The notes: generated from the sequence alone by a model not told the origin. Positions 26,776 to 37,119 are shown, counted from the first letter of the stretch. The stretch is DNA of 64,000 bases from an uncultured Collinsella sp. (GCA_900542825.1 UQOY01000005.1:62001-126000), one strand, 5' to 3'. Made by a program: numbers and translations.

Positions 26776-27666
26776 GTGTCCGATCGTCCCAAGGCGTCAA
26801 CTCCCAAGGCGTCAACTCCCAAGGCGCCTGCCGCCAAAAGCGGCGCGGCTGCGACTTCGTGGCTGGCCGGCTTTATTACCCGTGCGGCCGCAGGTATCGT
26901 CTACGCCGTTGTATTTATTCTCTGCCTGGTTTTGGGTATCGTTCCCACCGCCATCTTCGTCTCCGTCATGAGCGGCCTGTGCTGCTTTGAGTTTTTCCGC
27001 ATGACGAAGCTCGATGGCAAGGTGGCCAACGAGCGCCTGGGTATCGCTGCCGCCGTGCTCTTTCCGCTCTCGGCGCTGGGCGACTCGCTGCTGTTGAATG
27101 CCCTGCTTTTTGCTCTGATGCTTGCGGTGGGTATTTGGTATTTCTGGTCGGCGCGTACGCGCATATCCGATGTAGCCGTGACGCTCATGGGTCCCATCTA
27201 CACCGGTTTTATGCTGTCGGCCATCGTGCTGCTGCGCGATGCCGTGCCTGGTTTTGCAGGCGCCCTGCTTTCGGTGGGTGTTTGCGCGTCTCTCTGGGTC
27301 TCCGATTCGTTTGCCTATATCGTGGGCAGCCGTATCGGCAAACACAAGATGGTCCCCAAGATTTCTCCCAAAAAGAGCTGGGAGGGCTTTGTCGGCGGCA
27401 TCTTGGGCTCGGTTCTCATCTGGCTCATTTTGTGGGCGACGCATTTCTATAAGTTGAGCTTGCCCTATGCGCTGCTTTGCGGCGTGGTCGTGTCCATCCT
27501 TGGCGTTATCGGCGACCTCATCGAGTCGCGCATCAAGCGTGGCGTGGGCGTTAAGGATTCCGGCAACCTTATCCCGGGCCATGGCGGCATGCTCGACCGT
27601 AGCGACTCGCTTATCTTTGGCTGCATTACCGCGCAGCTGCTTTTGATGATCGGAGGCGTGCTGTAA
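26776..27666 (+). CDS. cdsA: Phosphatidate cytidylyltransferase
   Basis: Makes CDP-diacylglycerol from phosphatidate and CTP, the branch point of phospholipid synthesis. It has about eight hydrophobic segments and the C-terminal signature GVGVKDSGNLIPGHGGMLDR with the key Asp residues. Length is 296 residues. The first 20 or so residues carry a Lys-Ala-Ser-Thr-Pro repeat coded by two exact 15-base copies (26791-26820), probably a variable cytosolic tail. GTG 26776 has GAGGAGG upstream; the stop overlaps the dxr start by 1 base. Confidence 0.95.
   Translation: MSDRPKASTPKASTPKAPAAKSGAAATSWLAGFITRAAAGIVYAVVFILCLVLGIVPTAIFVSVMSGLCCFEFFRMTKLDGKVANERLGIAAAVLFPLSALGDSLLLNALLFALMLAVGIWYFWSARTRISDVAVTLMGPIYTGFMLSAIVLLRDAVPGFAGALLSVGVCASLWVSDSFAYIVGSRIGKHKMVPKISPKKSWEGFVGGILGSVLIWLILWATHFYKLSLPYALLCGVVVSILGVIGDLIESRIKRGVGVKDSGNLIPGHGGMLDRSDSLIFGCITAQLLLMIGGVL
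26791..26820 (+). repeat. 15-base tandem repeat in the cdsA N-terminus
   Basis: Two exact adjacent copies of AAGGCGTCAACTCCC, with a third partial copy beginning at 26821. The repeat is a whole number of codons, so slippage would lengthen or shorten the N-terminal tail without a frameshift. Confidence 0.9.
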
Positions 27667-28853
27667 TGGCCTTTCAGACGACGTACGGCCCCGATGGGCG
27701 TCTTCGCGTTGCCATCCTGGGTTGTACGGGCTCTATCGGTACGCAGGCACTCGATGTCTGTCGTCAGCATGCCGATCGACTGCAGGTGACGGCACTGTCC
27801 GTTAACTCCAGCACCTCGGAGCTCGTTGCGTTTGCCCGTGAGTTTTCGGTTCCGGCCGTTGCCGTGGCCGACACCACCCACGGTGCGGACGCCGTGCTGC
27901 AGGAGCTGCCCGAGGGCACCGAGCTCGGTATTGGCGCGCAGGCAGTTTGTGAGCTCGCACGTCGCAATGACGTCGACTGTGTGCTTGTTGCCATTGTGGG
28001 CGCTGCCGGGCTCGAAGCAAGCCATGCGGCCCTGACCTCGAACAAGCGTCTTGCACTTGCTAACAAGGAGTCTCTCGTTGTCGGCGGTGACCTTCTGATG
28101 CCGTTAGCACAGCCCGGCCAGCTCATTCCGGTCGACTCCGAGCACTCCGCCATCTACCAGTGCTATCTGGGGGAGAATCCGCGCGAGGCTCACTGCATTT
28201 GGCTCACTTGCTCGGGTGGTCCGTTCTTTGGTCGTACGCGCGACGAGCTCAATTGCGTGACACGCGCCGATGCGCTGGCTCATCCCACGTGGGCCATGGG
28301 CGCTAAGATCACCATCGACTCCGCTACCCTCATGAACAAGGGCCTGGAGCGTATCGAGGCGATGCACCTGTTCGGTTGCGACCTCGACTTTATCAACGTG
28401 GTCGTTCAACGCCAGTCAAAGATCCACTCGATGGTCGAGTATGCGGACGGCTCCGTGATGGCACACCTTGGCGCTTCCGATATGCGCATTCCCATTCAGT
28501 TTGCCTTCTCGTATCCTGAGCGTTGGGATACTCCGGCGCCTCGTCTTGATTTTCGTGAGTTGGGGCAGCTCACCTTTGATGCCGCCGATATGGACACGTT
28601 CCGCTGCCTGGCGCTTGCCGAGCGTGCCGGCAAGACGGGCGGTACCATGCCGTGCGTGCTGAATGCCGCCAACGAAGTTGCTGTCGATGCCTTCCTGCAC
28701 GATGCCTGTACCTTTACCGATATCGATCGCATCGTTGAGTCCTGCATGGATGCACACGATACGCAGGCGGTCGCATCGTTTGAGCAGCTTCGCGATATCG
28801 ATGCCTGGGCTCGTGCCAAGGCCACCGAGGTGCTTGCTGCAACCCGCTCTTAA
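27666..28853 (+). CDS. dxr: 1-deoxy-D-xylulose 5-phosphate reductoisomerase
   Basis: Second enzyme of the MEP isoprenoid pathway; uses NADPH and a divalent metal. NADPH-binding GCTGSIGTQALDV lies at about residues 18-30, ALANKESLVVGG and the metal-binding PVDSEHSAIYQCL-type block (here VDSEHSAIYQC) follow, then ITIDSATLMNKGLE. Length is 395 residues. It lies with ispG (2 kb downstream), another MEP enzyme, with the rseP gene between, a common arrangement. Confidence 0.96.
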   Translation: MAFQTTYGPDGRLRVAILGCTGSIGTQALDVCRQHADRLQVTALSVNSSTSELVAFAREFSVPAVAVADTTHGADAVLQELPEGTELGIGAQAVCELARRNDVDCVLVAIVGAAGLEASHAALTSNKRLALANKESLVVGGDLLMPLAQPGQLIPVDSEHSAIYQCYLGENPREAHCIWLTCSGGPFFGRTRDELNCVTRADALAHPTWAMGAKITIDSATLMNKGLERIEAMHLFGCDLDFINVVVQRQSKIHSMVEYADGSVMAHLGASDMRIPIQFAFSYPERWDTPAPRLDFRELGQLTFDAADMDTFRCLALAERAGKTGGTMPCVLNAANEVAVDAFLHDACTFTDIDRIVESCMDAHDTQAVASFEQLRDIDAWARAKATEVLAATRS

Positions 28854-28876
28854 TCGTAAGGATTGCTTTTCGTTTT

Positions 28877-30238
28877 ATGGATACTGTTCTGAGTGTTCTT
28901 TCCTCGGTCTTTTGGGGCCTTTTGATGTTATCCGTCCTCGTGTTTTTGCACGAGGGCGGCCACTTTTTGGCGGCGCGTGCCTGCGGTGTCCGCGTCACCG
29001 AGTTTTTCTTGGGCCTGCCGTGCCGCTTCGATATTCATCATACGTCGCGTCGCATCGGTACCAAGTTTGGCGTGACGCCGCTGCTGCTAGGTGGTTATGC
29101 CGCTATCTGCGGTATGGACCCGACCGATGTCTCTTGCGCCGACCGTGTGCTTGCGGCGATCTATCGTCATGGTCGCGTTTCGGTTGCAGACCTTTCCGTT
29201 GAGCTGGAACTGCCCGAGGAGGATGTTCTCGAGGCTTGTGCCTTGCTTTTGGGCTGGGGCTCCATTGCGCCTTGGTATGAGGAAGGGGAGAAGCCTTCAC
29301 CCAGCTACTATCCGGACAGGTACCAGACACTGCCGCGCGACGCTGCGGGATACACCACCTTTGACGGCCGCAGATTCGATCGAGAGCATGCGACTGCCGA
29401 GGGCGACGTGTGGGAGCTGCCGGTTGCCGCTTCCGAGTTTCTTGAGCAGGAGCGCTTGCATACCTATCTGGGCCAGGGTTTTCTCAAGCGTGCCTTTATG
29501 CTGCTCGCGGGCATTCTCGTCAATATCCTGACGGGCTTTTTGCTGCTTATGAGTATCTACTCTATCGCCGGCGTATCGGTGCCGGTCGATAGCAACGTGA
29601 TCGGTCAGGTCGAAGAAGGCTCGATAGCCGACAAGGCGGGCATCGAGGCCGGCGACACGATTCTAAGTGTCGATGGAGTGTCCTGCTCCAGTTGGATGGA
29701 TGTGTACGATGCGATCGGAGCGGCCGCCGGCAAGGACGATATCGCCGTTGAATATCAGCGCGACGGCAAGAAACTTACGACCTCGGTCGCGCTCAAAGAG
29801 GACGAGCGTTTGGGTGTTTATGCCTCTACGCAGGTGGTCCATTTGGACCCTATCACCTCGGCGCGCCTGTCGTTCTCTTATGTTCAGCAGACTGCTGAGG
29901 GCGTTATGCGTCTGCTGCAGCCGCAGCATACGATGGAGATACTCGATCAGTCCACCTCGATTGTTGGTATCAGCGTCATGTCTTCTCAGGCGGCGGCAGC
30001 CGGTCCCGCGACGTTCTTGACGTTTGCCGCGCTCATCTCGTTCTCGCTGGGCTTTATGAACCTGCTGCCAATTCCGCCGCTCGACGGGGGAAAGCTGGTT
30101 ATCGAGATCATCCAAAAGGTCGCCGGTCGCGAGCTGCCGCTGAAGGTGCAGACAATCGTCAGCTATGTCGGTATCGCGCTCTTTGCGCTGCTGTTTGTCT
30201 ATATGGTTCGTTCCGACGTCCTTCGATTTATTTTGTAG
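28877..30238 (+). CDS. rseP: RseP/RasP-type site-2 intramembrane metalloprotease with an enlarged cytosolic insert
   Basis: Membrane zinc protease of regulated intramembrane proteolysis. TM1 carries HEGGH at residues 25-29. A PDZ domain lies at about 235-320, and NLLPIPPLDGGKLV near 395-409 is the third metal ligand motif. Between GGYAAICGMD (about 72) and the second TM core (about 195) sits an insert of about 120 residues, longer than usual; its first part (ADRVLAAIYRHGRVSVADLS and following) looks like a winged helix. Length is 453 residues. ATG 28877 lacks a good ribosome-binding site. The substrate is unknown; no anti-sigma factor gene is nearby. Confidence 0.9.
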   Translation: MDTVLSVLSSVFWGLLMLSVLVFLHEGGHFLAARACGVRVTEFFLGLPCRFDIHHTSRRIGTKFGVTPLLLGGYAAICGMDPTDVSCADRVLAAIYRHGRVSVADLSVELELPEEDVLEACALLLGWGSIAPWYEEGEKPSPSYYPDRYQTLPRDAAGYTTFDGRRFDREHATAEGDVWELPVAASEFLEQERLHTYLGQGFLKRAFMLLAGILVNILTGFLLLMSIYSIAGVSVPVDSNVIGQVEEGSIADKAGIEAGDTILSVDGVSCSSWMDVYDAIGAAAGKDDIAVEYQRDGKKLTTSVALKEDERLGVYASTQVVHLDPITSARLSFSYVQQTAEGVMRLLQPQHTMEILDQSTSIVGISVMSSQAAAAGPATFLTFAALISFSLGFMNLLPIPPLDGGKLVIEIIQKVAGRELPLKVQTIVSYVGIALFALLFVYMVRSDVLRFIL

Positions 30239-30251
30239 GGGAGTGTTTGGA

Positions 30252-31334
30252 TTGTCTTTGTCCCATCCGTTGCCGCGCGAGCTGACGCGTCCCGTGTTTG
30301 TGGGCGACGTGCAGATAGGCGGCGGCGCTCCGGTGGTGGTTCAGTCCATGACCTGCACCGATACCGCCGACGCCCAGGCAACGCTTGCGCAAGTGCGCGC
30401 GCTTGTCCAGGCGGGTTGTGATGTTGTGCGCGTGAGCGTGCCCACCGAGGCTGCGCTCGAGGGCTTTCGCACGATTTGTACGGAGTCTCCGGTGCCGATC
30501 GTTGCCGATATCCACTTTAACCATAAGCTCGCCATTGGTGCCGTTGAGGCCGGTGCTGCCAAGCTGCGCATTAATCCCGGCAATATCGGCGATTGGGCCA
30601 AGGTTGACGCGGTGATTGATGCTGCGGATGCTGCGGGCTGTGCGATTCGTATCGGCGTCAATGCCGGTTCGCTTGAGCAGGATATCGCCGAGCGCGATGA
30701 CCTCACGCAGCCCGAAAAGCTCGTGATGTCGAGCGAGCGTTTCGTCAAGCATTTTGAAGACCGCGGCTTTACGAACATTGTGCTTTCGGCCAAGGCCCAT
30801 AGCGTGCAAACGACGCTTGATACCTATCGAGCCCTGTCGCGTGAGATTCCCCACGTTCCGCTTCATTTGGGCGTGACGGAGGCCGGAACCAAGCTCCAAG
30901 GCACCATTAAGAGCTCTGTTGGCCTGGGTATTCTGCTTTCCGAGGGCATTGGCGACACCATGCGCGTCTCGCTCACGGCCGATCCGGTCGAGGAGCCGCC
31001 GGTCGCCTGGGGAATTCTGCAGTCGCTGGGCCTGCGTCGTCGTGGCCCCGAGATTGTCTCGTGCCCCACGTGCGCTCGCTGCCAGGTCAACCTCATTCCT
31101 ATCGCCGAGGAGGTCACCGAGCGGCTTAAGAACTACTCCGCGCCGCTTTCGATCGCCGTGATGGGATGTGCGGTCAATGGCCCCGGCGAGGCCTCTGACG
31201 CCGACTTGGGCGTTGCCTGCGGACGAGGTCAGGGTCTGCTCTTTTCGCACGGCCAGATCATTGGTAAAGTAGCTGAGGACCAAATTGTCGACGCGCTTAT
31301 GGCCGAGGTCGACAAGCTTATTGAGGAGAAATAA
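30252..31334 (+). CDS. ispG: 4-hydroxy-3-methylbut-2-en-1-yl diphosphate synthase (IspG/GcpE)
   Basis: Iron-sulfur enzyme of the late MEP pathway. The TIM-barrel N-terminal part has VVVQSMTCTDTADAQATLAQ and IVADIHFNHKLA, and the C-terminal cluster domain has CPTCARCQ and MGCAVNGPGE, giving the 4Fe-4S ligands. It is 360 residues from TTG 30252, with AGGGGAG 8 bases upstream overlapping the rseP stop. GTG 30243 and upstream codons give non-conserved extensions. Confidence 0.95.
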   Translation: MSLSHPLPRELTRPVFVGDVQIGGGAPVVVQSMTCTDTADAQATLAQVRALVQAGCDVVRVSVPTEAALEGFRTICTESPVPIVADIHFNHKLAIGAVEAGAAKLRINPGNIGDWAKVDAVIDAADAAGCAIRIGVNAGSLEQDIAERDDLTQPEKLVMSSERFVKHFEDRGFTNIVLSAKAHSVQTTLDTYRALSREIPHVPLHLGVTEAGTKLQGTIKSSVGLGILLSEGIGDTMRVSLTADPVEEPPVAWGILQSLGLRRRGPEIVSCPTCARCQVNLIPIAEEVTERLKNYSAPLSIAVMGCAVNGPGEASDADLGVACGRGQGLLFSHGQIIGKVAEDQIVDALMAEVDKLIEEK

Positions 31335-33056
<1,722 letters not shown>

Positions 33057-33087
33057 TCGATGTTTCTGCTAATAGCTGTAATTGCGT

Positions 33088-33134
33088 GACTGCCCCGCAT
33101 CTCTTTTAGGATGAGATGCGGGGCAGTCTTTTTG
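33088..33134 (+). terminator. Rho-independent terminator after proS
   Basis: A perfect 16-bp stem (33088-33103 with 33113-33128) is followed by TTTTTG. It closes the pyrH-to-proS transcript. Confidence 0.96.
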
Positions 33135-33157
33135 TTTCGCGAATATGCTTGATGGGT

Positions 33158-33198
33158 AAAGGAAAACCCCACAGCCCATTTGAGCTGCGGGGTTTTCC
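33158..33198 (-). terminator. Rho-independent terminator of the APH-family gene
   Basis: A 15-bp stem (33161-33175 with 33184-33198, one mismatch/wobble). Read on the minus strand it ends in TTTTCCTTT, so it terminates the minus-strand gene at 33234. It is separate from the proS terminator 30 bases away. Confidence 0.85.
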
Positions 33199-33233
33199 TC
33201 TGTGCCTCCGATGCGAAATAAATCGCTCAGATA

Positions 33234-33998
33234 TTACTGATAATCGACGACGTCGATCCAGTTCTTAAGGAACTCATCGTTCACGTTGCGCTTACGAGCG
33301 AGCTCGGAAGCGGCGACGATGCTCGTCCACTGACGCACGACCTGCATGGGCATGTCGGCGCGGTCGCAGTAGAGCTCCAGGTAGGCCTCGGCCTGGTCCT
33401 TGCTGTTGAGGGCAAAGAGCAGGTAGGTGGTGGCAACGTCGGCAGCAGGGGAGCCTTGGGTGGCGTGTGCCCAGTCGCAGACGTACAGCTGGCCGTCGTC
33501 GCCGACGATGACGTTGGAGGGGTTGAAGTCGCCGTGGCAGACCTTGAACTCCTTGGTCATGCCGTCCAGACGCTCCTGAAGATTGTAGCGCGTGGTGGCA
33601 TTGAGCTGATCGAGGCTGTCGATCATGCGGGCGAACTTATCGCGCTGACGGTTGAGCAGCGGGGAGGTGTAGCCGTGGATCTCGATCTGGAGGTCGACGA
33701 ACATCTCGAGGTACTCACCAAAGCGCTGAGGCTCGGCAGTCATCTTCTCGGCAAGGGTAGTGCCCGGAACCTTCTCGGTCACGAGCGCCCAGCCGTTGGC
33801 GTTCTCGAGCTGAGAAACCTCGAGAGCCTTGGGGCTGCGGATGCCGCACTCATTGATGCGGGCAAGATTCAAAGCCTCGTTAAACACGTCGGAGACGGGC
33901 TTGGTCTCGTTGAAGACCTTAACGATCTTGTCGCCCAGGTCGTAAACGACCTTGTTGCCACGGCGGACGAGCTCGGTCTTAGAATCGGGTAGCAGCAT
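33234..33998 (-). CDS. Aminoglycoside phosphotransferase (APH)/choline-kinase-like protein
   Basis: 254-residue protein of the APH/ChoK kinase fold. The catalytic loop HGDFNPSN is at about residues 155-162 and the metal-binding Asp in VCDWAHA at about 175. An N-terminal lobe has GNKVVYDLGDKIVKVF with the probable ATP-binding Lys. The substrate cannot be told from sequence: small hydroxylated molecules, choline or sugars are possible, and nothing points specifically to antibiotic resistance. ATG 33998 has GAAAGGATG upstream. It lies 88 bases downstream of adhE on the same strand. Confidence 0.8.
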   Translation of the reverse strand: MLLPDSKTELVRRGNKVVYDLGDKIVKVFNETKPVSDVFNEALNLARINECGIRSPKALEVSQLENANGWALVTEKVPGTTLAEKMTAEPQRFGEYLEMFVDLQIEIHGYTSPLLNRQRDKFARMIDSLDQLNATTRYNLQERLDGMTKEFKVCHGDFNPSNVIVGDDGQLYVCDWAHATQGSPAADVATTYLLFALNSKDQAEAYLELYCDRADMPMQVVRQWTSIVAASELARKRNVNDEFLKNWIDVVDYQ

Positions 33999-34030
33999 GG
34001 TTGCATCCTTTCAACGATGCGATAGAAGCG

Positions 34031-34069
34031 ACGGCGGGGGTGTGTGAAACACCCGTGCACCCCCGCCGT
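34031..34069 (-). terminator. GC-rich hairpin between adhE and the APH-family gene
   Basis: A perfect 12-bp stem (34031-34042 with 34058-34069). On the minus strand the stem is followed by CGCTTC, not a T-run, so it may only attenuate or protect the adhE mRNA end. Confidence 0.5.
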
Positions 34070-34086
34070 TAAAAACCGTGCTAAAA

Positions 34087-36735
34087 CTAGCAGACGGCGT
34101 AGTCCTGAGGCTCGCGGCCGTAGTAGGCGTCCAGGTAGAGCTCCTTGATCTCGCTCATGAGCGGGTAGCGCGGGTTAGCGCCGGTGCACTGGTCGTTGAA
34201 TGCCTGCTCGGTCATCTCGTCGAGGGTGTCGAGGAAGTACTGCTCGTCAACACCGTAGTCGGCGATGGTCTTCTTGACACCGATGAAGTCCTTGAGCTCC
34301 TCGAGCTTCGTGATGAAGTTCTCGAAGACCTCCTTGTCGTCCTTGCCCTCGATGCCGCAGTACTTGGCCATCTCGGCGTAGTTGTGCAGCGCGTTGGGGT
34401 AAGGATATTGAGAGAACGTGCCCATCTTGACGGGAGCCTCGGCGGCGTTGTAGCGCATGACGCGGGTCAGGATGACGGCGTTGGCGAGGCCGTGGGGCAG
34501 GTGATGGAAGGCGCCGAGCTTGTGGGCCATGGAGTGGTTGAGGCCCAGGAAGGCGTTGGCGAAGGCCATACCGGCCATGCAGGAGGCGTTGTGCATCTCC
34601 TCGCGGGCGTGCGGGTCCTTGGCGCCGTTCGTGAAGCTGGAGGGGAGGTTCTCAAAGACGAGCTTGGCAGCGCGCTCGGAGAGGCCCTTGGTGTAGTCGG
34701 AAGCCATGATGGAGACGTAGGACTCGATGGCGTGGGTCATGACGTCGATGCCGGAGGCAGCGGTCAGGCCGCGCGGGGCGGTCATGCAGTTGTCGGCGTC
34801 GACGATAGCCATGTTGGGGAGCAGCGCGTAGTCGGCGAGCGGCCACTTGATGCCGGTCTCCTTGTCGGTGATGATGGCGAACGGCGTGCACTCGGAGCCG
34901 GTACCCGAGGAGGTCGGGACGGCGACGAAGTAGGCCTTCTTGCCCATCTCGGGGAAGGTGAAGATACGCTTGCGGATGTCCATGAAGTCCATGGCCATGT
35001 CCTCAAACTTGCACTCGGGGTGCTCGTACATCATCCACATGATCTTGCCGGCGTCCATAGCGGAGCCACCGCCGACGGCGATGATGACGTCCGGCTCAAA
35101 GAGAGCCATCTGCTTGGCGCCGCGACGTGCGCACTGCAGCGAAGGATCGGGCTCGACGTCGTAGAAGCAGTCGTGGGCGATGCCCATCTCGTCGAGCTTG
35201 GCCTCGATGGCGCGGGTGTTGCCATTCTTGAAGAGGAACTGGTCGGTGACGATGAAGGCGCGCTTCTTGCCCATGACGGTACCGAGCTCGTCGAGGGCGA
35301 CGGGCGTGGAACCCTTCTTGAAGTAGACCTTCTCGGGAGCGCGGAACCACAGCATGTTCTCACGGCGCTCGGCCACAGTCTTAACGTTGATCAAGTGCTT
35401 CACCCCAACGTTCTCGGAGACGGAGTTGCCGCCCCAGGAGCCGCAGCCCAGGGTCAGAGACGGCTTCATGCCAAAGTTGTACAGGTCACCGATGCCGCCG
35501 TGCGAGGACGGGGTGTTGATGACGATACGGCAGGCCTTCATGACGTGCTCGAACAGGCTGATCTTCTCGGCCTGGGCGGGGTGCACGTACAGAGAGGCGG
35601 TGTGGCCCGGGCCACCGGCGAGCACCAGGTGCTCGGCCTTGTCGACGGCCTCCTGGAAGTCCTTGGCGTGGTACATGGCCAGGACCGGGGAGAGCTTCTC
35701 GTGGGAGAACTCCTCCTTGGCGGGGTCGGTGGAGGTGACCTCGGCGATCAGGATCTTGGTCTTGGCGGGAACCTCGATGCCGGCGAGCTCGGCGATCTTG
35801 GCGGCAGCCATGCCGGGGATGCGGTGATCGAGGGCGCCGTTCTTGAACATGGCGGCACGCAGGGCCTCCATCTCGGCACCCTGCTTGACGAAGTAGCAGC
35901 CGCGCTTCTGGAACTCGGCCTTGACCTGGTCATAGATGGTGTCGATGACGGTCACGGACTGCTCGGAAGCGCAGATCATGCCGTTGTCGAAGGTCTTGGA
36001 GTGGATGATGGAGTTGACGGCGAGCAGCACGTCGGCGGTGTCGTCGATGACGACCGGGGTGTTACCGGCGCCGACGCCCAGGGCGGGCTTGCCCGAGGAG
36101 TAGGCGGCCTTGACCATGCCCGGGCCACCGGTGGCGAGGATGATGTCGACGTCGCGCATGACCATGTTGGTCAGCTCGATGGAGGGGACATCGACCCAGC
36201 CGATGATGCCCTCGGGGGCACCGGCCTTGACGGCGGCGTCAAGCACGAGCTTGGCGGCGGCGATGGTGCACTTGGCGGCTGCCGGGTGCGGGGAGATGAT
36301 GATGGCGTTGCGGGTCTTCAGGCTGATCAGCGTCTTGAAGATCGCGGTAGAGGTGGGGTTGGTCGTCGGGATGACGGCGCCCACGATGCCGATGGGCTCG
36401 GCGATCTTGGTGATGCCGTAAGCCTCGTCGCGCTCCAGGACACCACAGGTCTTGGTGTTCTTGTAAGCGTTGTAGATGTACTCTGCGGCGTAGTGGTTCT
36501 TGATGACCTTGTCCTCAAGAACGCCGCGGCCGGTCTCCTCGATGGCCATCTTCGCCAACGGGATACGAGCCTTGTTGGCGGCCATGGCGGCCTCATAGAA
36601 GATCTTGTCGACCTGCTCCTGCGTGTACGTAGCAAAAAGCGCCTGGGCCTCTCGCATCTGAGCGAGCTTAGCCTCAAGCGCCTCTACGTTGTCCACAATT
36701 GCGGGAGTAGTGTTTTCCGGTGACTTTTTCACCAT
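34087..36735 (-). CDS. adhE: Bifunctional acetaldehyde-CoA/alcohol dehydrogenase AdhE
   Basis: Converts acetyl-CoA to acetaldehyde and then ethanol, oxidising two NADH; the main reductant sink in many fermenters. The N-terminal aldehyde dehydrogenase half has the catalytic Cys in FDNGMICASEQS and the cofactor motif GVGAGNTPVVID. The C-terminal iron-dependent alcohol dehydrogenase half starts near residue 450 and has GGGSAMDAGK and the iron-binding histidines in THAIESYVS and LNHSMAHKLGAFHHLPHG. It is 882 residues, full length. A purine-rich AAGGAGAC precedes ATG 36735. An 881-codon antisense frame spans it and is rejected. Confidence 0.98.
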   Translation of the reverse strand: MVKKSPENTTPAIVDNVEALEAKLAQMREAQALFATYTQEQVDKIFYEAAMAANKARIPLAKMAIEETGRGVLEDKVIKNHYAAEYIYNAYKNTKTCGVLERDEAYGITKIAEPIGIVGAVIPTTNPTSTAIFKTLISLKTRNAIIISPHPAAAKCTIAAAKLVLDAAVKAGAPEGIIGWVDVPSIELTNMVMRDVDIILATGGPGMVKAAYSSGKPALGVGAGNTPVVIDDTADVLLAVNSIIHSKTFDNGMICASEQSVTVIDTIYDQVKAEFQKRGCYFVKQGAEMEALRAAMFKNGALDHRIPGMAAAKIAELAGIEVPAKTKILIAEVTSTDPAKEEFSHEKLSPVLAMYHAKDFQEAVDKAEHLVLAGGPGHTASLYVHPAQAEKISLFEHVMKACRIVINTPSSHGGIGDLYNFGMKPSLTLGCGSWGGNSVSENVGVKHLINVKTVAERRENMLWFRAPEKVYFKKGSTPVALDELGTVMGKKRAFIVTDQFLFKNGNTRAIEAKLDEMGIAHDCFYDVEPDPSLQCARRGAKQMALFEPDVIIAVGGGSAMDAGKIMWMMYEHPECKFEDMAMDFMDIRKRIFTFPEMGKKAYFVAVPTSSGTGSECTPFAIITDKETGIKWPLADYALLPNMAIVDADNCMTAPRGLTAASGIDVMTHAIESYVSIMASDYTKGLSERAAKLVFENLPSSFTNGAKDPHAREEMHNASCMAGMAFANAFLGLNHSMAHKLGAFHHLPHGLANAVILTRVMRYNAAEAPVKMGTFSQYPYPNALHNYAEMAKYCGIEGKDDKEVFENFITKLEELKDFIGVKKTIADYGVDEQYFLDTLDEMTEQAFNDQCTGANPRYPLMSEIKELYLDAYYGREPQDYAVC

Positions 36736-36770
36736 TTGTGTCTCCTTGCGATCGGAGATTTACCCTACGC

Positions 36771-36786
36771 CTTGCATGATAGCAAG
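36771..36786 (-). promoter_or_regulatory. adhE -10 box inside an inverted repeat
   Basis: On the minus strand TATCAT (36776-36781) is flanked by CTTGC and GCAAG (36771-36775 and 36782-36786). The start of transcription would be about 35 bases before ATG. A protein bound to this palindrome would cover the -10. Confidence 0.45.
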
Positions 36787-36827
36787 AAATTATTCGGCGA
36801 ACGGTCAGATTCCCGTAAAAGGCACAC

Positions 36828-36857
36828 TAAAACGCTTCAATAAACTGAAACGTTTTA
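36828..36857 (-). promoter_or_regulatory. Putative operator upstream of adhE
   Basis: A 12-bp inverted repeat TAAAACGCTTCA / TGAAACGTTTTA with one mismatch and a 6-base spacer, about 95-120 bases before the adhE start. The TGAAACGTTT half-site resembles LacI-family operators. It does not match the usual Rex palindrome. Confidence 0.5.
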
Positions 36858-37018
36858 ACTAAACTATCCGCCTGCTCGACTATATTCATCTCAATCCCGT
36901 GAAGGGTGCGCTTGATTCACTCGAAGCGTACCGCTAGTCAAGCTACAAGGCATATCAACTGGGCTATGATCCCTTTGACATTGGTAAACACTCATGTAAG
37001 CCTGTCCCGAATGAGTGC

Positions 37019-37051
37019 AAAAAGGCGCCCTCCGTAGGGGAGGGCGCCTTT
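37019..37051 (-). terminator. Rho-independent terminator of rpmB
   Basis: A perfect 13-bp stem (37021-37033 with 37039-37051). On the minus strand it is followed by TTGCAC after a TTT closing the stem (CCTTTTTGC), giving a short T-run. Confidence 0.85.
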
Positions 37052-37119
37052 GGTAAGTTCTATGTGAACGCGAGGTCTTTGACCCGGAGAGTCCGAGGTA
37101 CTTGTTGGTAAGACCTTAT

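Larger units (their letters stand above)
36736..37119. other. Intergenic region between adhE and rpmB
   Basis: 384 bases between two minus-strand genes. The adhE-proximal third has the -10 box and a large inverted repeat (listed separately). 36890-37018 holds no supported gene and only a 5-bp repeat (CTCAT / ATGAG, 36991-37015). The rpmB terminator is at 37019-37051. A 7-bp inverted repeat (AGGTCTT / AAGACCT, about 37073-37117) lies just after the rpmB stop. Confidence 0.7.

Noticed and set aside
33234..33998. Acquired aminoglycoside resistance gene
   Set aside because: The kinase fold is shared by choline and other small-molecule kinases; composition matches its neighbours and no mobile element is present.
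34078..36723. 881-codon plus-strand open frame antisense to adhE
   Set aside because: It mirrors adhE codon for codon and is rich in Gly, Val, Leu, Asp and His, as expected from the complement of a C/G-ending codon bias. No family motif, no convincing ribosome-binding site, and adhE itself is unmistakable.
36890..37018. Small gene or small RNA between adhE and rpmB
   Set aside because: No open frame with a ribosome-binding site and no promoter-terminator pair in a consistent orientation.
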